A DNA stretch of 64,000 bases. Source: Arcuatula senhousia. Taxonomy: Eukaryota; Mollusca; Bivalvia; Mytilida; Mytilidae. The stretch lies in the NCBI GenBank assembly GCA_963971305.1, contig OZ020313.1:27311602-27375601 (forward strand), in the 5' to 3' direction. The notes beneath the pieces were generated by a model that searched no databases, was not told where the DNA came from, and worked only from the letters and a program-made list of their open reading frames with translations. This document shows positions 57,301 to 64,000 of this stretch, piece after piece (the first letter of the stretch is position 1; the number at the start of each line of letters is the position of its first letter). The position numbers were made by a program, and so were the translations under genes.

Positions 57301-60300
57301 GCATGAATGATCACGTACAGAAAAATGGTTAAAGTGTATACCCACTTACTGACAAGTGCCATATCGACCATATTGGTATAGTATGTGCATCTAGTGATGC
57401 TAAGCACAATGCATGCTAAGGATGCTGGCTGCATTTTCCGCATGACTTACCACTTATAGAAGAATAGTAAAAATTAATTTCTTCTTACTGACAAGTGCCA
57501 TAGCAACTATATCGGTATGGTAGGCACACCTAGTGATGCTTAGCACAATGCATGTTTCTGCATGGATGGCCTCTTAAAACACAGTTGTGCCATTGTTAAT
57601 GCAGTATCTTATTTTACCGATAAGTACTGTTGAGTCTTAATATTGGACTGTTTTATACTTAATATTGGATTGCTTTTATCTAATATTGGACAGTCAGTAA
57701 TAGTATTTTTGCGACTTTAACATTTTCGAAGCCAATGATTGAAGGGAAAAATGCAGCAAGTATCAAATTCGACACATTTGTGACAATTTATGCCATGCCT
57801 GGATTCGAACCCCCAATCTTTCTCTCCTCAGGCAATGACATTAAGCCTGTGGCAACCGATTGCTTGATTCAAAAGTGTCTTATTGGGGTATTTAAATCAT
57901 TCTGATTGTATAAACGTGTATATTAAATCTAAATCGATAACAAAAATTGTTTTGTCCATAGCTGGAATCGAACCCGTAGTATCCCCCACATTAGTCCACA
58001 ACGCTAACCATTCGGTTATGGGATACTTGACAAACAAGTGTTCACTTAGAGTATTTAAATGATCTGATAGTATTTACGTATATAACATCACGGATAAAAA
58101 ATATATTTTTGATCGTATAAAAACTTATTTTTCTGCGCCTCAGACCTGTCCAATATTTTGCCGAATGGACTGTTTACGGTTTATATCCTTTATTTAAAAG
58201 GAGTCGTTAAAGTCCATTCCCACTTACTGACATGTGCCACATCTACTATATTGTTATGGTAGGTGCACCCAGTGATGCTAAGCACAATGTATGCTGCGGA
58301 AGCTGGCTGTGACCCATATTTTCCACATGAATGACCACTTATAAAAGAATGGTTAAAGACCATTCCTTTTTACTGACATGTGCCATATCAACTATATTGG
58401 TATGGTAGGTGCACGTAGTGATGCTTAGAACATACATGCTTCGGATGCTGGCATTGACCTATTTTTTCCGCATGAATGACCACTTATAGAAAATTGATAA
58501 GTTAAAGTCCATTCCTTCTGACTAACAAGTGCCTTATATTAATAGCAACCACGTTGATGCTTTAGTGATGCCGAAAAAAAATGTTGTAAGATGGGGCATT
58601 ATGTCTTTCGGACAAATTCTTGTTTTAAATCTTACTTGACAAACAAGTGATCACTTAGAGTATTTAAATGATCTGATAGTATTAACGTATATAAACATCA
58701 CGGATAAAATATATACTTTTGATCGTGTTATACTTGCATATAAAAACTTATTTTTCTGCGCCTCAGACCTGTCCAATATTTTACCGAATGGACTGTTTAC
58801 GGTTTATATCCTTTACCTAAAGAAGGGTGGTTAATCAGCACTAGTCTGATACAGTATAAATTATTTGTTATCAAAAAACGTTTGAGACAATACAACATAA
58901 TGAGATTACCTATCAAAAACGTTTAAAAATGCCGTATTTCGGTTTGGTATTTACCTTATAAATGAAACAAATCTTATAAATCTCATGGATCTTTTTACTA
59001 GTAAATTTGTACCATGGGTTCATCCCAAACACAGTAATTTGTTAGTTATACATCAAGGAAAATAATAAGCACTAGTCTGATACAGTATAAATTATTTGTT
59101 ATCAGAAAACGTTTGAGACAATACAACATAATGAGATTTCCTATCAAAAACGTAAAAATGCCATTATTCGGTTTGGTATTTACCTTATAAATCAAACAAT
59201 TACACGGTTGGAATTTCTGGTGAACATCGGCCTGTTTGTACAACTGTAATATTGCTATGACCAATGCCATTGGTTTGTCTAGTTCTATATAGAACTGACT
59301 GTTATTGCACATTACAACTACAACAAAAATATTTATGAAATTACTTATTATGCTAATTCAATAGTCAAACATAAAGCAATACGTTTCTCAAATTAACAAA
59401 AACAGAATTTGTTTATCGTTGCAATTTTCGCAAATGACGATATCCACCATAAACTGGTTTTATATTACACTCCATTTAAACGTTATGTTCATTCAGTTTT
59501 TTTTTATCAATATTTGTCGTTCTCGAAAATTTGATTTCCAGTCTGAACCATAACACTTTTTGTTTGAAATATTATTTGATAAATTATCTTTAAAAGTGTA
59601 GGTTTTATTATTCTATGGATTTTTATTTTTGCTCCCACTATTATTTTCTTATTTAAGATAATATTGAATACTTTGAAGCCTTTCCCGTTTTCATTAATTT
59701 TTCAGTTTACATACATGGGTTAATACAGCCACCAGCATTAAATCCATTGATCCATTGTCTGTGTGCGACGGACGCAACCCACACATCTCGTCGCTGTAAA
59801 TTAGGCTCCTTCTTCCAGCTTTCTGGTCCAAGATGACAGACTTCTATATCAGTAAATATCGATTTAAAATCGACAAATGATATCCTGAAACAAATACATA
59901 TAGACACAGTAGACACAATGGAATAATATGTGTGTTTCCGGTTTCCCTACATACCCTAGTTTTTCATGCAAACCCTAGACTTTAAATTGCCATTTTTGCT
60001 TAAGAAAGAAGGAAAGAAAGATGCAGAGATACCAATAGGGCAGCCGATTGTCAAAAGTCCGAAAGGATCGTTAAACGTTGAAATTTATGCCCAATCAGCT
60101 CAAGATAAAAAAAAATTGTGCCTGCCTAACGACCGTTTTAGAGGGGCATGAAACAATGAAACACGCATATTTTTTTCGGCCTTAACATGTTCATATTAAG
60201 ACATAGCATAAAGAATTTATCAATTTTATTGACATCTAGTTTGGTAGTCTTTTAAAATGATTGGCATGTGTGGAGTTGGTATTTGAAAATATAAAAAAAC

Positions 60301-63010
60301 ACGAAACACTTTTACAATGATAAAAAGCAGAGGTACAAATGGGGCATCCGAATGTCAAAGTCCGAAAGGGCAGAGACAAAACCAGTAAACACAAACAAGG
60401 ACAGGACGTAAAATCAGACAACATATAAAACACGGAAACACAAAAAACTATTGAATATCAATTAACAACGCGAACTCGAGGCGTAATGAGAGTGAACTCA
60501 GGTGCTCCGGAAGAGTAAGCGGTTCCTACCGGCTATAGCACACCCGTCGCGCTGCAAATTTCCAATTCAGTGTATCAAATCCGGTAAAGGAAGACAAAAC
60601 AAAACCCTTTGACAAATTAACATCTGCACTCATCTGAGAGATGGAAATCCCATATCTGTCCATGAGCTCATACCGTAAAATTTCTTGAGTGACGACAGCA
60701 ACCGATGAGCAACATAACCCTGTAATAACAATTTTTCATCTGCCGAGGAAATCGATGTTATTACCGCAAGCTCTGGAGACACGAATCAATTGTGAAACTA
60801 GACTAAATTGAACTTACACTTATTGACGCAGAAATAATTTAACCTTCTGAGCATTTCTATGCTGTTGGCACGACCTGCTATTGCCTAGTTAGCACATATT
60901 GCTCAACTAAATTCAGTTCCATACCAACAACAAAATTTTTGGGCACTTTCTGGTTTTATAAATACTCACCAAAACTCGCCGTCAAGTAATTCATCGCTCT
61001 TCATTCGTTTCTTCGTCTTCTCGTTCAAAACCTTCCAGTGAGGGGAACTAAATCCAATGAAATAAACTTAATGCACAGCTTTTTATATAGCATCGACTTT
61101 ATGATAGGACGTATAAAATGGTTAAAAAATGCAATTTTTAAGCTGCAGATATTTGGTGAAAAGTGTTTGTTTGTGATCTGTTTGGTGGTTGGTATTTTTG
61201 TTTCTATTATAAGTCACTTTTTCAGTTAGTGGGAAATGTTCAAGAGAAAAGATAAAAACAAGGAAGACATATCGGAAAAGTTGAAGATCGCAATCGCCCT
61301 GACTTGGTACAGGCATTTAAAAACATGTGGGTTGATATTGAAACCAGGTTTATTGCGCACCAAACCTCCCTATTCCATTGCGATCTTAGGGTCAGTTAGT
61401 AACACAAAACACAACACGCTTGTGAAGACATACTATAATATGGATATTGAGGTGATCATCTCGGTACAAAGATCAGCCAAAGACCCATTCTACCTTGGGA
61501 AAGGAGATGAAGAGAGCAATTAATATACCGGTATTACCTGGCGCTCCAAGCACCTGTCCAGTTGACGTTATGCCATGGATTATGTAGTCGGAGAAGAACA
61601 ACTTTTCCACCAGTTACTGGTATCTGAAATTCGGTAAATGAATTCAGTACTATATCAATGTTTAACCATTCTAAATAAGTTCTATGAAGGAAAAATCCTA
61701 CTTATTAGTACACATCATGGTGAAAACCATTCAATTTTGTACACATCATGATAAGGACCCTATCATCTTTACATATCAAAATAAACCCCTATCAAGCAGT
61801 ATTGACCAATTTAGAAGCAGGCCAGGGAGTTTCTTATTTATATGCTTCTGTTTTTGGTGTTCCTAATTTTCAATGAAAGACTTATTTAATGTCCTAAAAA
61901 TAACCAAAGGCTTGCCTGTATTTAACCAAAAAAGATGCAATTATTGCTAGCAGCTATTTTGGCCTAAAGTATAAAGAACTTACCTCTGCATAACCGGTCA
62001 TTCTGTATGTATGTCCTGTTTTCAGACCATTGCTGAGCACTTGTGTTTGGTGTCCGTCAACTGATGGCTAATGTAAGAAATCATGAAGTTTAATTTGGAC
62101 AGTAAGTATAATATTTTCGTTTTCAATGCCTATACCAAATTCATGATGATTGTCGTTTTCAATTCCTCGAATAAATGTAATTTCCTGATTTTATTTGTTC
62201 TTGAGCATAGATTAGAGACTTCTCATCTCCATTTGGTAAGTTTTTGTTTTATGTTGCCTTTCTTTAAAATGCTTATTGGTTGATTAAGAGAAGATGAAAA
62301 GGAGTACCAATGCGAATTCAAATATCGTGAAAATTGTATGATTTATCGTAGTTAATTATAAGAGCTCATTTTAAAAATATCATCGTTATAACTTAAAGTT
62401 CAAAATGTTACTCTCACCATTGTATTTTTTCTATCAGTGATGCTCTTGTCATTTCTATATTGATATACTAGTAAGAGTTGTAACTCACCACTATGATTAC
62501 TCCTAATAATTAGGGTCTGGTCATTGCTATATCTATAACAAAGTTGCTACTCATGATCAACGGTTTGTAGTCTCTAGCCTATTCGATGTCTATAACAGAA
62601 TTGTTACTCATCGATATAAATGCTCCTTTCTGCTGGTGTCATTGCAGTGAGTAAGTTGGTGTTTACGCCCGTGCAACGCTATATAGGTTATTTACAGGCG
62701 ATGGTGTCGTTGCAAAGTCTATAACAAAGTTCTTGCTAACCTCTCTGTTTGCTCCTATCAATGAGGTTTTGTTCATTTTTATAACTTTCCAAGTTTTTAC
62801 TCACCACTATAAATGTTTATCATTTTTATAACGTTACTCACCGCTATGTAAGCTCCTATCAGAGATGCTCGAGTCATGGCTATATCTATAACAGTCAGTA
62901 GATGGTTTGTGCTCTCTGCCACACCATGTGAACTCACTATGCCACCAGTTATATCTTGTAGAGCCCAGTTGGTTCGTCCACTATGAATGTTCTCATAGCA
63001 CCCGTACATT
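45346..63010 (-). CDS. Calpain-type cysteine protease, 3' 16 exons (5' end outside window)
   Basis: Exons in transcript order: 63010-62842, 62067-61984, 61623-61538, 61047-60970, 59884-59715, 59317-59184, 53858-53650, 53121-53085, 51084-51013, 49546-49453, 48749-48685, 47998-47930, 47059-46984, 46541-46428, 45838-45783, 45372-45346. All are GT-AG, and all phases join into one 512-codon frame ending in TAA. Order of domains: end of protease subdomain 1 (DITGGIV), subdomain 2 with catalytic His in TGHTYRMTG and catalytic Asn in LHNPWHNVNW, C2-like domain (AGGCINP ... EGRFMVRFYS), then penta-EF-hand. EF-hand 2 (DKNIDGRLSYSE) is canonical; the others are degenerate. The Cys exon must lie right of 63010, outside the window. 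The family carries out Ca-regulated limited proteolysis in the cytosol. The usual RNPWG is HNPWH here, so activity should not be assumed. Confidence 0.93.
45783..45838 (-). CDS. Calpain exon: EF-hand 5
   Basis: 56 nt: KYKGLVVVNADGHSSLTE after a split His codon. It joins the previous exon in phase 1 and the last in phase 0, and gives the N-x-D-G turn expected before the C-terminal helix. The acceptor (TTTTAAG) is weaker than those of its neighbours. A second in-frame acceptor 33 bases downstream (AATGCAG) is possible. Confidence 0.7.
46075..46356 (+). repeat. Dispersed repeat family A, copy
   Basis: GAGCGAGTGAGTTGGTGTTT head, AACGCTATATAGGCC, GATGAACATGAAAGGGTGAT, ATATGGGGATGGGATGGG, GTGGTGAACTGCTTGGCGG and CATTAAGCGTTGCACTCTCC in order. 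Confidence 0.85.
46428..46541 (-). CDS. Calpain exon: EF-hand 4 region
   Basis: 37 codons with split codons at both ends: GFRVSNKTLETLVVRFSSKG and ITLEQFICIMIKL match G-F-x-L-x-x-x-x-x-x-x-I-x-x-R-Y...I-x-F-D-x-F-V-x-C-x-V-R-L. Confidence 0.9.
46984..47059 (-). CDS. Calpain exon: EF-hand 3 (degenerate)
   Basis: 25 codons plus one base: TIFKNFAKKNIDFSSYLLRC. Occupies the place of F-x-x-x-D-x-D-x-S-G-x-x-x-x-x-E-L but the loop has lost almost all acidic ligands, so it is unlikely to bind calcium. Confidence 0.88.
47930..47998 (-). CDS. Calpain exon: EF-hand 2
   Basis: 23 codons: KNIDGRLSYSEFNSLLSKL. With the preceding Asp it forms the canonical 12-residue loop D-K-N-I-D-G-R-L-S-Y-S-E. The acceptor used is AAAAG at 48000-47999; a nearer TATAG would break the frame. 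Confidence 0.9.
48168..48550. repeat. 383-bp MITE with GAGCATAGCT ends
   Basis: AGCGAGCATAGCT at 48168-48180 is inverted at 48538-48550 (AGCTATGCTCGCA) with one mismatch. Next to the left end is a chain of small palindromes (GCGGGCACGAAGTGTCCGC, CTCGAGCGGAGAGCTC). It has no coding capacity. Confidence 0.7.
48685..48749 (-). CDS. Calpain exon: helix before EF-hand 2
   Basis: 21 codons after a split codon: INLSPDTCKAAITIFD matches the family's F-S-x-E-x-C-R-x-M-V-x-x-L-D. Asp is the first ligand of EF-hand 2, which continues in the next exon. Confidence 0.85.
49196..49300. repeat. Dispersed repeat fragment shared with tetraspanin intron 6
   Basis: TGTGTCGCGTACACTTATTC CACATCTC is the inverse of a block at about 41421-41446. 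Confidence 0.5.
49453..49546 (-). CDS. Calpain exon: EF-hand 1 region
   Basis: 31 codons plus one base, YEAIDAHSLQRILATNVKDK, matching E-I-x-x-x-E-L-x-x-I-L-N. This first EF loop lacks a full set of acidic ligands. Confidence 0.88.
49869..49912 (+). ncRNA. Type I hammerhead ribozyme 1
   Basis: Stem I pairs 49869-49874 (GCGCCT) with 49907-49912 (AGGCGT). Core CTGATGA is at 49875-49881. Stem II pairs GTCT (49882-49885) with AGAC (49891-49894) around TGAAT. Core GAA is at 49895-49897. A minimal 2-3 bp stem III lies in ACGCGCGT, followed by the cleavage site after C49906 (GUC). All invariant core bases are present. The very short stem III is typical of retrozyme and Penelope hammerheads. Confidence 0.9.
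50231..50274 (+). ncRNA. Type I hammerhead ribozyme 2
   Basis: Identical in every core and stem position to the motif 362 bp upstream, with cleavage expected after C50268. Confidence 0.9.
50620..50662 (+). repeat. Third fragment of the retrozyme unit
   Basis: AAAATTTATTGTCTTGAAAC and TTTGTTGTCATTTTAATT match the sequence just downstream of each hammerhead (AAAATTTATTGTCTGGAACT / TTTGTTGTCATTTGTATT). No hammerhead is attached. Confidence 0.6.
51013..51084 (-). CDS. Calpain exon: start of the penta-EF-hand domain
   Basis: 24 codons, phase 0. HKLTQIRRRFRNMAVHHK is the first helix of the penta-EF-hand domain (family: I-x-x-x-F-R-x-L-F-x-x-L-A). Confidence 0.85.
51417..52581. mobile_element. 1.17-kb foldback-type element with CCAGGCGTAA clusters
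   Basis: The left end CCTGTACGAAATGATCCGCC is inverted at the right end (GGCGG...CATTTCGTACGGG). 51440-51665 holds about seven CCAGGCGTAA-like words; 52311-52580 holds the inverse (TTACGCCTG) plus several CCAGCTGG palindromes and ACACGTAAACC words in both clusters. The 600-bp middle is AT-rich and unique. No transposase is present, so it is non-autonomous. Confidence 0.8.
52997..53104 (-). repeat. 54-bp tandem duplication across a calpain splice donor
   Basis: 52997-53050 and 53051-53104 are identical except for one base (ATGCATACT / ATGCTTACT). Each carries 20 exon bases, GTAAGTATATAG and 22 further intron bases. Use of the second donor would add an in-frame TAG three codons past the first donor. 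Confidence 0.95.
53085..53121 (-). CDS. Calpain linker micro-exon (37 nt)
   Basis: Encodes the acidic linker W-ELDDKDSVSTVH between the C2-like and EF-hand domains. It fits phase 2 in, phase 0 out. Its last 20 bases and donor GTAAGT form part of a 54-bp tandem duplication. Confidence 0.8.
53650..53858 (-). CDS. Calpain exon: C2-like domain, last part
   Basis: 69 codons plus two bases. LGPDFFQSQK, the R-E-N-M strand, FVIPEGSYMIMPVT and EGRFMVRFYS match F-x-L-P-P-S-x-Y-x-I-V-P-S-T and E-G-x-F-x-L-R-x-F. Confidence 0.93.
54640..57092 (+). repeat. Modular repeat family B, copy 3 (largest)
   Basis: Head AACAAGAGGCTCCCAAGAGC CTGAATCGCTCACCTGAA, tail GACGACAGACGACGGACG and CTTCGGGTCAGGTGACC. Five internal units start near 54800, 55229, 55728, 56211 and 56712 (430-500 bp). 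Each holds GGCAATAACTCCTATGTCG, GTTCTATTTTTAGCCATGG and TTCAAGATATAGGGCTAAAT. Three units keep a similar minus-strand frame (MAQLLNSIIATILSFGFLIR), which is conserved only because the DNA is repeated. Confidence 0.88.
57786..57865 (-). repeat. tRNA-like sequence with B box GGTTCGAATCC
   Basis: The minus strand has a perfect B-box word within GGGGGTTCGAATCCAGGCATG. Upstream is an A-box-like TTGCCACAGGC. Arm pairing is poor, so it is a tRNA-derived remnant rather than a gene. Confidence 0.4.
57950..58026 (-). repeat. tRNA-like sequence with B box GGTTCGATTCC
   Basis: The minus strand reads GTATCCCATAACCGAATGGT with a TAACCGAATGG A-box-like word, then GGGTTCGATTCCAGC. It is similar in layout to the neighbour at 57786-57865, so the two are probably related copies. 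The acceptor stem does not close properly. Confidence 0.4.
58029..58820. repeat. 170-bp direct repeat pair about 605 bp apart
   Basis: 58029-58200 and 58633-58820 share TTGACAAACAAGTG.TCACTT, AGAGTATTTAAATGATCTGA, ACATCACGGATAAAA, CTTATTTTTCTGCGCCTCAG and ACCGAATGGACTGTTTACGG. Confidence 0.85.
58835..59199 (-). repeat. Direct duplication of a calpain exon end, donor and intron start
   Basis: 58835-58970 and 59066-59199 are about 130-bp direct repeats roughly 231 bp apart. They share AGCACTAGTCTGATACAGTA, TAAATTATTTGTTATCA, GTTTGAGACAATACAACATA and GGTATTTACCTTATAAAT. The right copy includes the true donor of the exon at 59184; the left copy is a decoy. Confidence 0.88.
59184..59317 (-). CDS. 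Calpain exon: C2-like domain, second part
   Basis: 44 codons. CNNSQFYIEL and the A-L-V-I-A-I-L-Q strand match the family's N-P-Q-F-x-x-x-L and V-x-A-L-M-Q. It ends LIYK before GTAAAT. Its last 16 bases and donor are duplicated about 230 bp downstream. Confidence 0.88.
59715..59884 (-). CDS. Calpain exon: start of the C2-like domain
   Basis: 56 codons with split codons at both ends. ISFVDFKSIFTDIEVCHLGP and WINGFNAGGCINP match F-x-x-x-F-T-x-x-x-I-C-N-L-x-P and W-x-x-G-x-x-A-G-G-C-x-N of calpains. Confidence 0.93.
60000..60095 (+). repeat. Dispersed repeat family C, fragment
   Basis: GCAGAGATACCAATAGGGCA and CAAAAGTCCGAAAGGATCGT: only the 5' block of the family. Confidence 0.6.
60320..60830 (+). 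repeat. Dispersed repeat family C, copy 3 (longest)
   Basis: CAGAGGTACAAATGGGGCATCC, AAAGTCCGAAAGGGCAGAGAC, AACGCGAACTCGAGGCGTAA, GTGAACTCAGGTGCTCCGGA, TACCGGCTATAGCACACCCG and CATAACCCTGTAATAACAA blocks, given here as short words. Lies in a calpain intron. Confidence 0.8.
60970..61047 (-). CDS. Calpain exon: end of PC2 (DGEFW)
   Basis: Phase 2 in and out. SPHWKVLNEKTKKRM and LLDGEFW match the family's S-x-x-W...D-G-E-F-W, with the last Trp codon split across the intron. Confidence 0.9.
61538..61623 (-). CDS. Calpain exon with catalytic Asn
   Basis: 28 codons plus two bases. VVLLRLHNPWHNVNWTGAWS aligns with V-x-L-x-R-x-R-N-P-W-G-x-x-E-W-x-G-x-W-S. Asn and Trp of the active site are kept; the usual Arg before Asn and Gly after Trp are both His. 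Confidence 0.92.
61984..62067 (-). CDS. Calpain exon with catalytic His
   Basis: 28 codons, phase 0 both ends. NGLKTGHTYRMTGYAE aligns with the family's L-V-x-G-H-A-Y-S-V-T-G; the His of GHTY is the catalytic one. The linker before it is shorter than in vertebrate calpains. Confidence 0.92.
62416..62841 (-). repeat. Degenerate copies of the preceding calpain exon end and donor
   Basis: The plus-strand block ACTCACCGCTATG...GCTCCTATCAGAGATG...GTCATGGCTATATCTATAAC at the exon end recurs as degraded copies near 62416, 62487, 62606, 62736 and 62806. They keep ACTCACCACTAT (donor side), GCTCCTATCA, GTCATT and TATAAC words. A family A fragment (62646-62705) has inserted into it. Confidence 0.75.
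62646..62705 (+). repeat. Dispersed repeat family A, head fragment
   Basis: GTGAGTAAGTTGGTGTTTACGCCCGTGCAACGCTATATAGG-type sequence through ACAGGCGATG, read in short words; about 60 bp only. Confidence 0.75.
62842..63010 (-). CDS. Calpain exon: end of protease subdomain PC1
   Basis: Phase-2 entry, phase-0 exit, 56 full codons. MYGCYENIHSG and LQDITGGIV match the family's K-L-Y-G-S-Y-E-x-L-x-x-G and D-F-T-G-G-V. It ends SLIGAYIA before GTGAGT. The 3' end and donor are copied several times into the intron. Confidence 0.9.
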
Positions 63011-63188
63011 CTACAATTTATACTCATTTTGTTGTTTCTTGTAAAATAACAGTTTAATGATTTATCCAGTTTCAACATTTGAAAATTTTAAATTTTATAG
63101 CATGGTAAAAGATTAACCAATTCAAAACTAGTGTGTTCAAGTTTTACATCAAATACTACATGTATGTGTACTAGCTTGTATACTGATT

Positions 63189-63562
63189 ATGGTCACTCTT
63201 CATGTCTTATTTCGGAACTCCTCAAGATTTTACCTTTAGTTACTGAAGATATTTTTTGCACACTGACCCCTACTTTTTATGACATTTTCTGATTATATAG
63301 ACCTTAAAACCCAGCTGTATAAAATTTGGTGAAATTCTTGATACAAATTCATGATTTTCAAGGCCAAAAACGTCACAATATTAAAGTTATGAAAAATCTA
63401 GAGGAGTCTGATTTCCCGCCAAATTTTTGACGTCATATATCTAGGAAACGGGCACACGGACCTATCATTTTCTTTTTGTTATTTGATAAAGTAAACAATT
63501 ATCTTTCATTTCCATCACAAATCATAAAATGTTTGATATAAAAAAAGTTCAGGAGTGACCAT
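63189..63562. repeat. 374-bp MITE with ATGGTCACTC ends
   Basis: ATGGTCACTCTT at 63189-63200 is inverted at 63551-63562 (AGGAGTGACCAT) with one mismatch. The interior has no coding capacity. Confidence 0.65.
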
Positions 63563-63900
63563 CCTTAAGGTTAATAGCAAAGCGTTTTCATATTAGTTCT
63601 AATGCCATTGTTGTGGAAAATTCATCTACTGGTAATAGGAAGCTTTTTTTCTGCCTTATAATATATAAGAGGGGGGGAAAGGGGGTTAGCTGTTCCTGTG
63701 TTATTGGCTTAAATTGGTTCTCTGTTAGCTGTTATTGCAGATATCAGATTTAATGTTAACTGTTATTGACCAGTTCTGTGTTTACTGTTATTGAAGAAAT
63801 TCAGTTTACTGTTACCTGTTATTGAATAACATAATTTTACTGTTACCTGTTATTGAATAATATAATTTTATGTTATCTGTTATTAAAAATAGTATGTTAG
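63563..63900 (+). repeat. Degenerate tandem GTTACCTGTTATTGAATAA repeat
   Basis: From about 63705 the words GTTAGCTGTTATTG, GTTAACTGTTATTG, TTTACTGTTATTGAA, GTTACCTGTTATTGAATAA and GTTATCTGTTATTA recur every 20-40 bp. Preceded by a G-run (GAGGGGGGGAAAGGGGG) at about 63670. Confidence 0.65.
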
Positions 63901-64000
63901 CTAAATTGAAATGGTCAGTCCAGTTCAAGAGCATTAGACTTTATGAGAGCTGTCAAAACTAGAAGTGGTAGAACTGTGAAAGTGTCAACAAAGTTCACAT

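Larger units (their letters stand above)
57096..58625 (+). repeat. Expanded repeat with 130-bp units and tRNA-like segments
   Basis: Starts CTGTCCCGTCTACGAAAGTA and ends GGGGCATTATGTCTTTCGG, the same ends as the 110-bp element at 22139-22252. The interior has five or so units of about 120-130 bp (CACTTACTGACAAGTGCCAT, GGTAGGTGCACCTAGTGATG, TAAGCACAATGCATGCT, TTTTCCGCATGAATGACCAC) in two blocks, separated by tRNA-like sequence. Confidence 0.7.

Overview
The window looks like nuclear DNA of a bivalve mollusc, most likely a mytilid mussel. It is AT-rich, has long introns, and carries many short dispersed repeats. Organism assignment is inference. It rests on a coiled-coil C1q-domain gene of the type expanded in bivalves, a Penelope-like reverse transcriptase remnant, hammerhead-ribozyme repeats of the kind known from mussel retrozymes, and repeat families I associate with bivalve genomes.

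Three protein-coding genes can be assembled exon by exon. (1) 2031-4332 (+): a two-exon secreted coiled-coil/C1q-domain protein of 427 aa. (2) 16787-41957 (+): a complete seven-exon tetraspanin of 224 aa, all introns phase 0, with introns up to 12.4 kb. (3) 63010-45346 (-): the 3' 16 exons of a calpain, 512 aa, covering the His/Asn half of the protease core, the C2-like domain and a penta-EF-hand domain. The catalytic-Cys exons lie beyond the right edge. The tetraspanin and calpain genes are convergent. The C1q protein is probably an extracellular lectin-like defence molecule, the tetraspanin a membrane organiser and the calpain a cytosolic protease; nothing suggests they share a pathway.

The rest is mobile and repetitive DNA: a broken LTR-retrotransposon (4.96-7.96 kb), a Penelope-like RT lacking its catalytic Asp motif (10.7-11.7 kb), and a 4 kb element with 44-bp terminal inverted repeats inside tetraspanin intron 4 (32.6-36.6 kb). 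There are also several MITEs and hairpins, about a dozen copies of one dispersed family (called A here), three copies of a modular family with internal tandem arrays (B), and three to four copies of family C. A 1.2 kb element with inverted clusters of a CCAGGCGTAA motif sits in a calpain intron.

Two observations stand out. First, 49603-50318 is a near-dimer of a 362-bp unit, each carrying a type I hammerhead ribozyme, which is the architecture of an animal retrozyme. Second, at four exons in two unrelated genes the 3' end of the exon together with its splice donor has been tandemly copied into the downstream intron. In the tetraspanin this has grown to about 25 degenerate copies over 1.3 kb.
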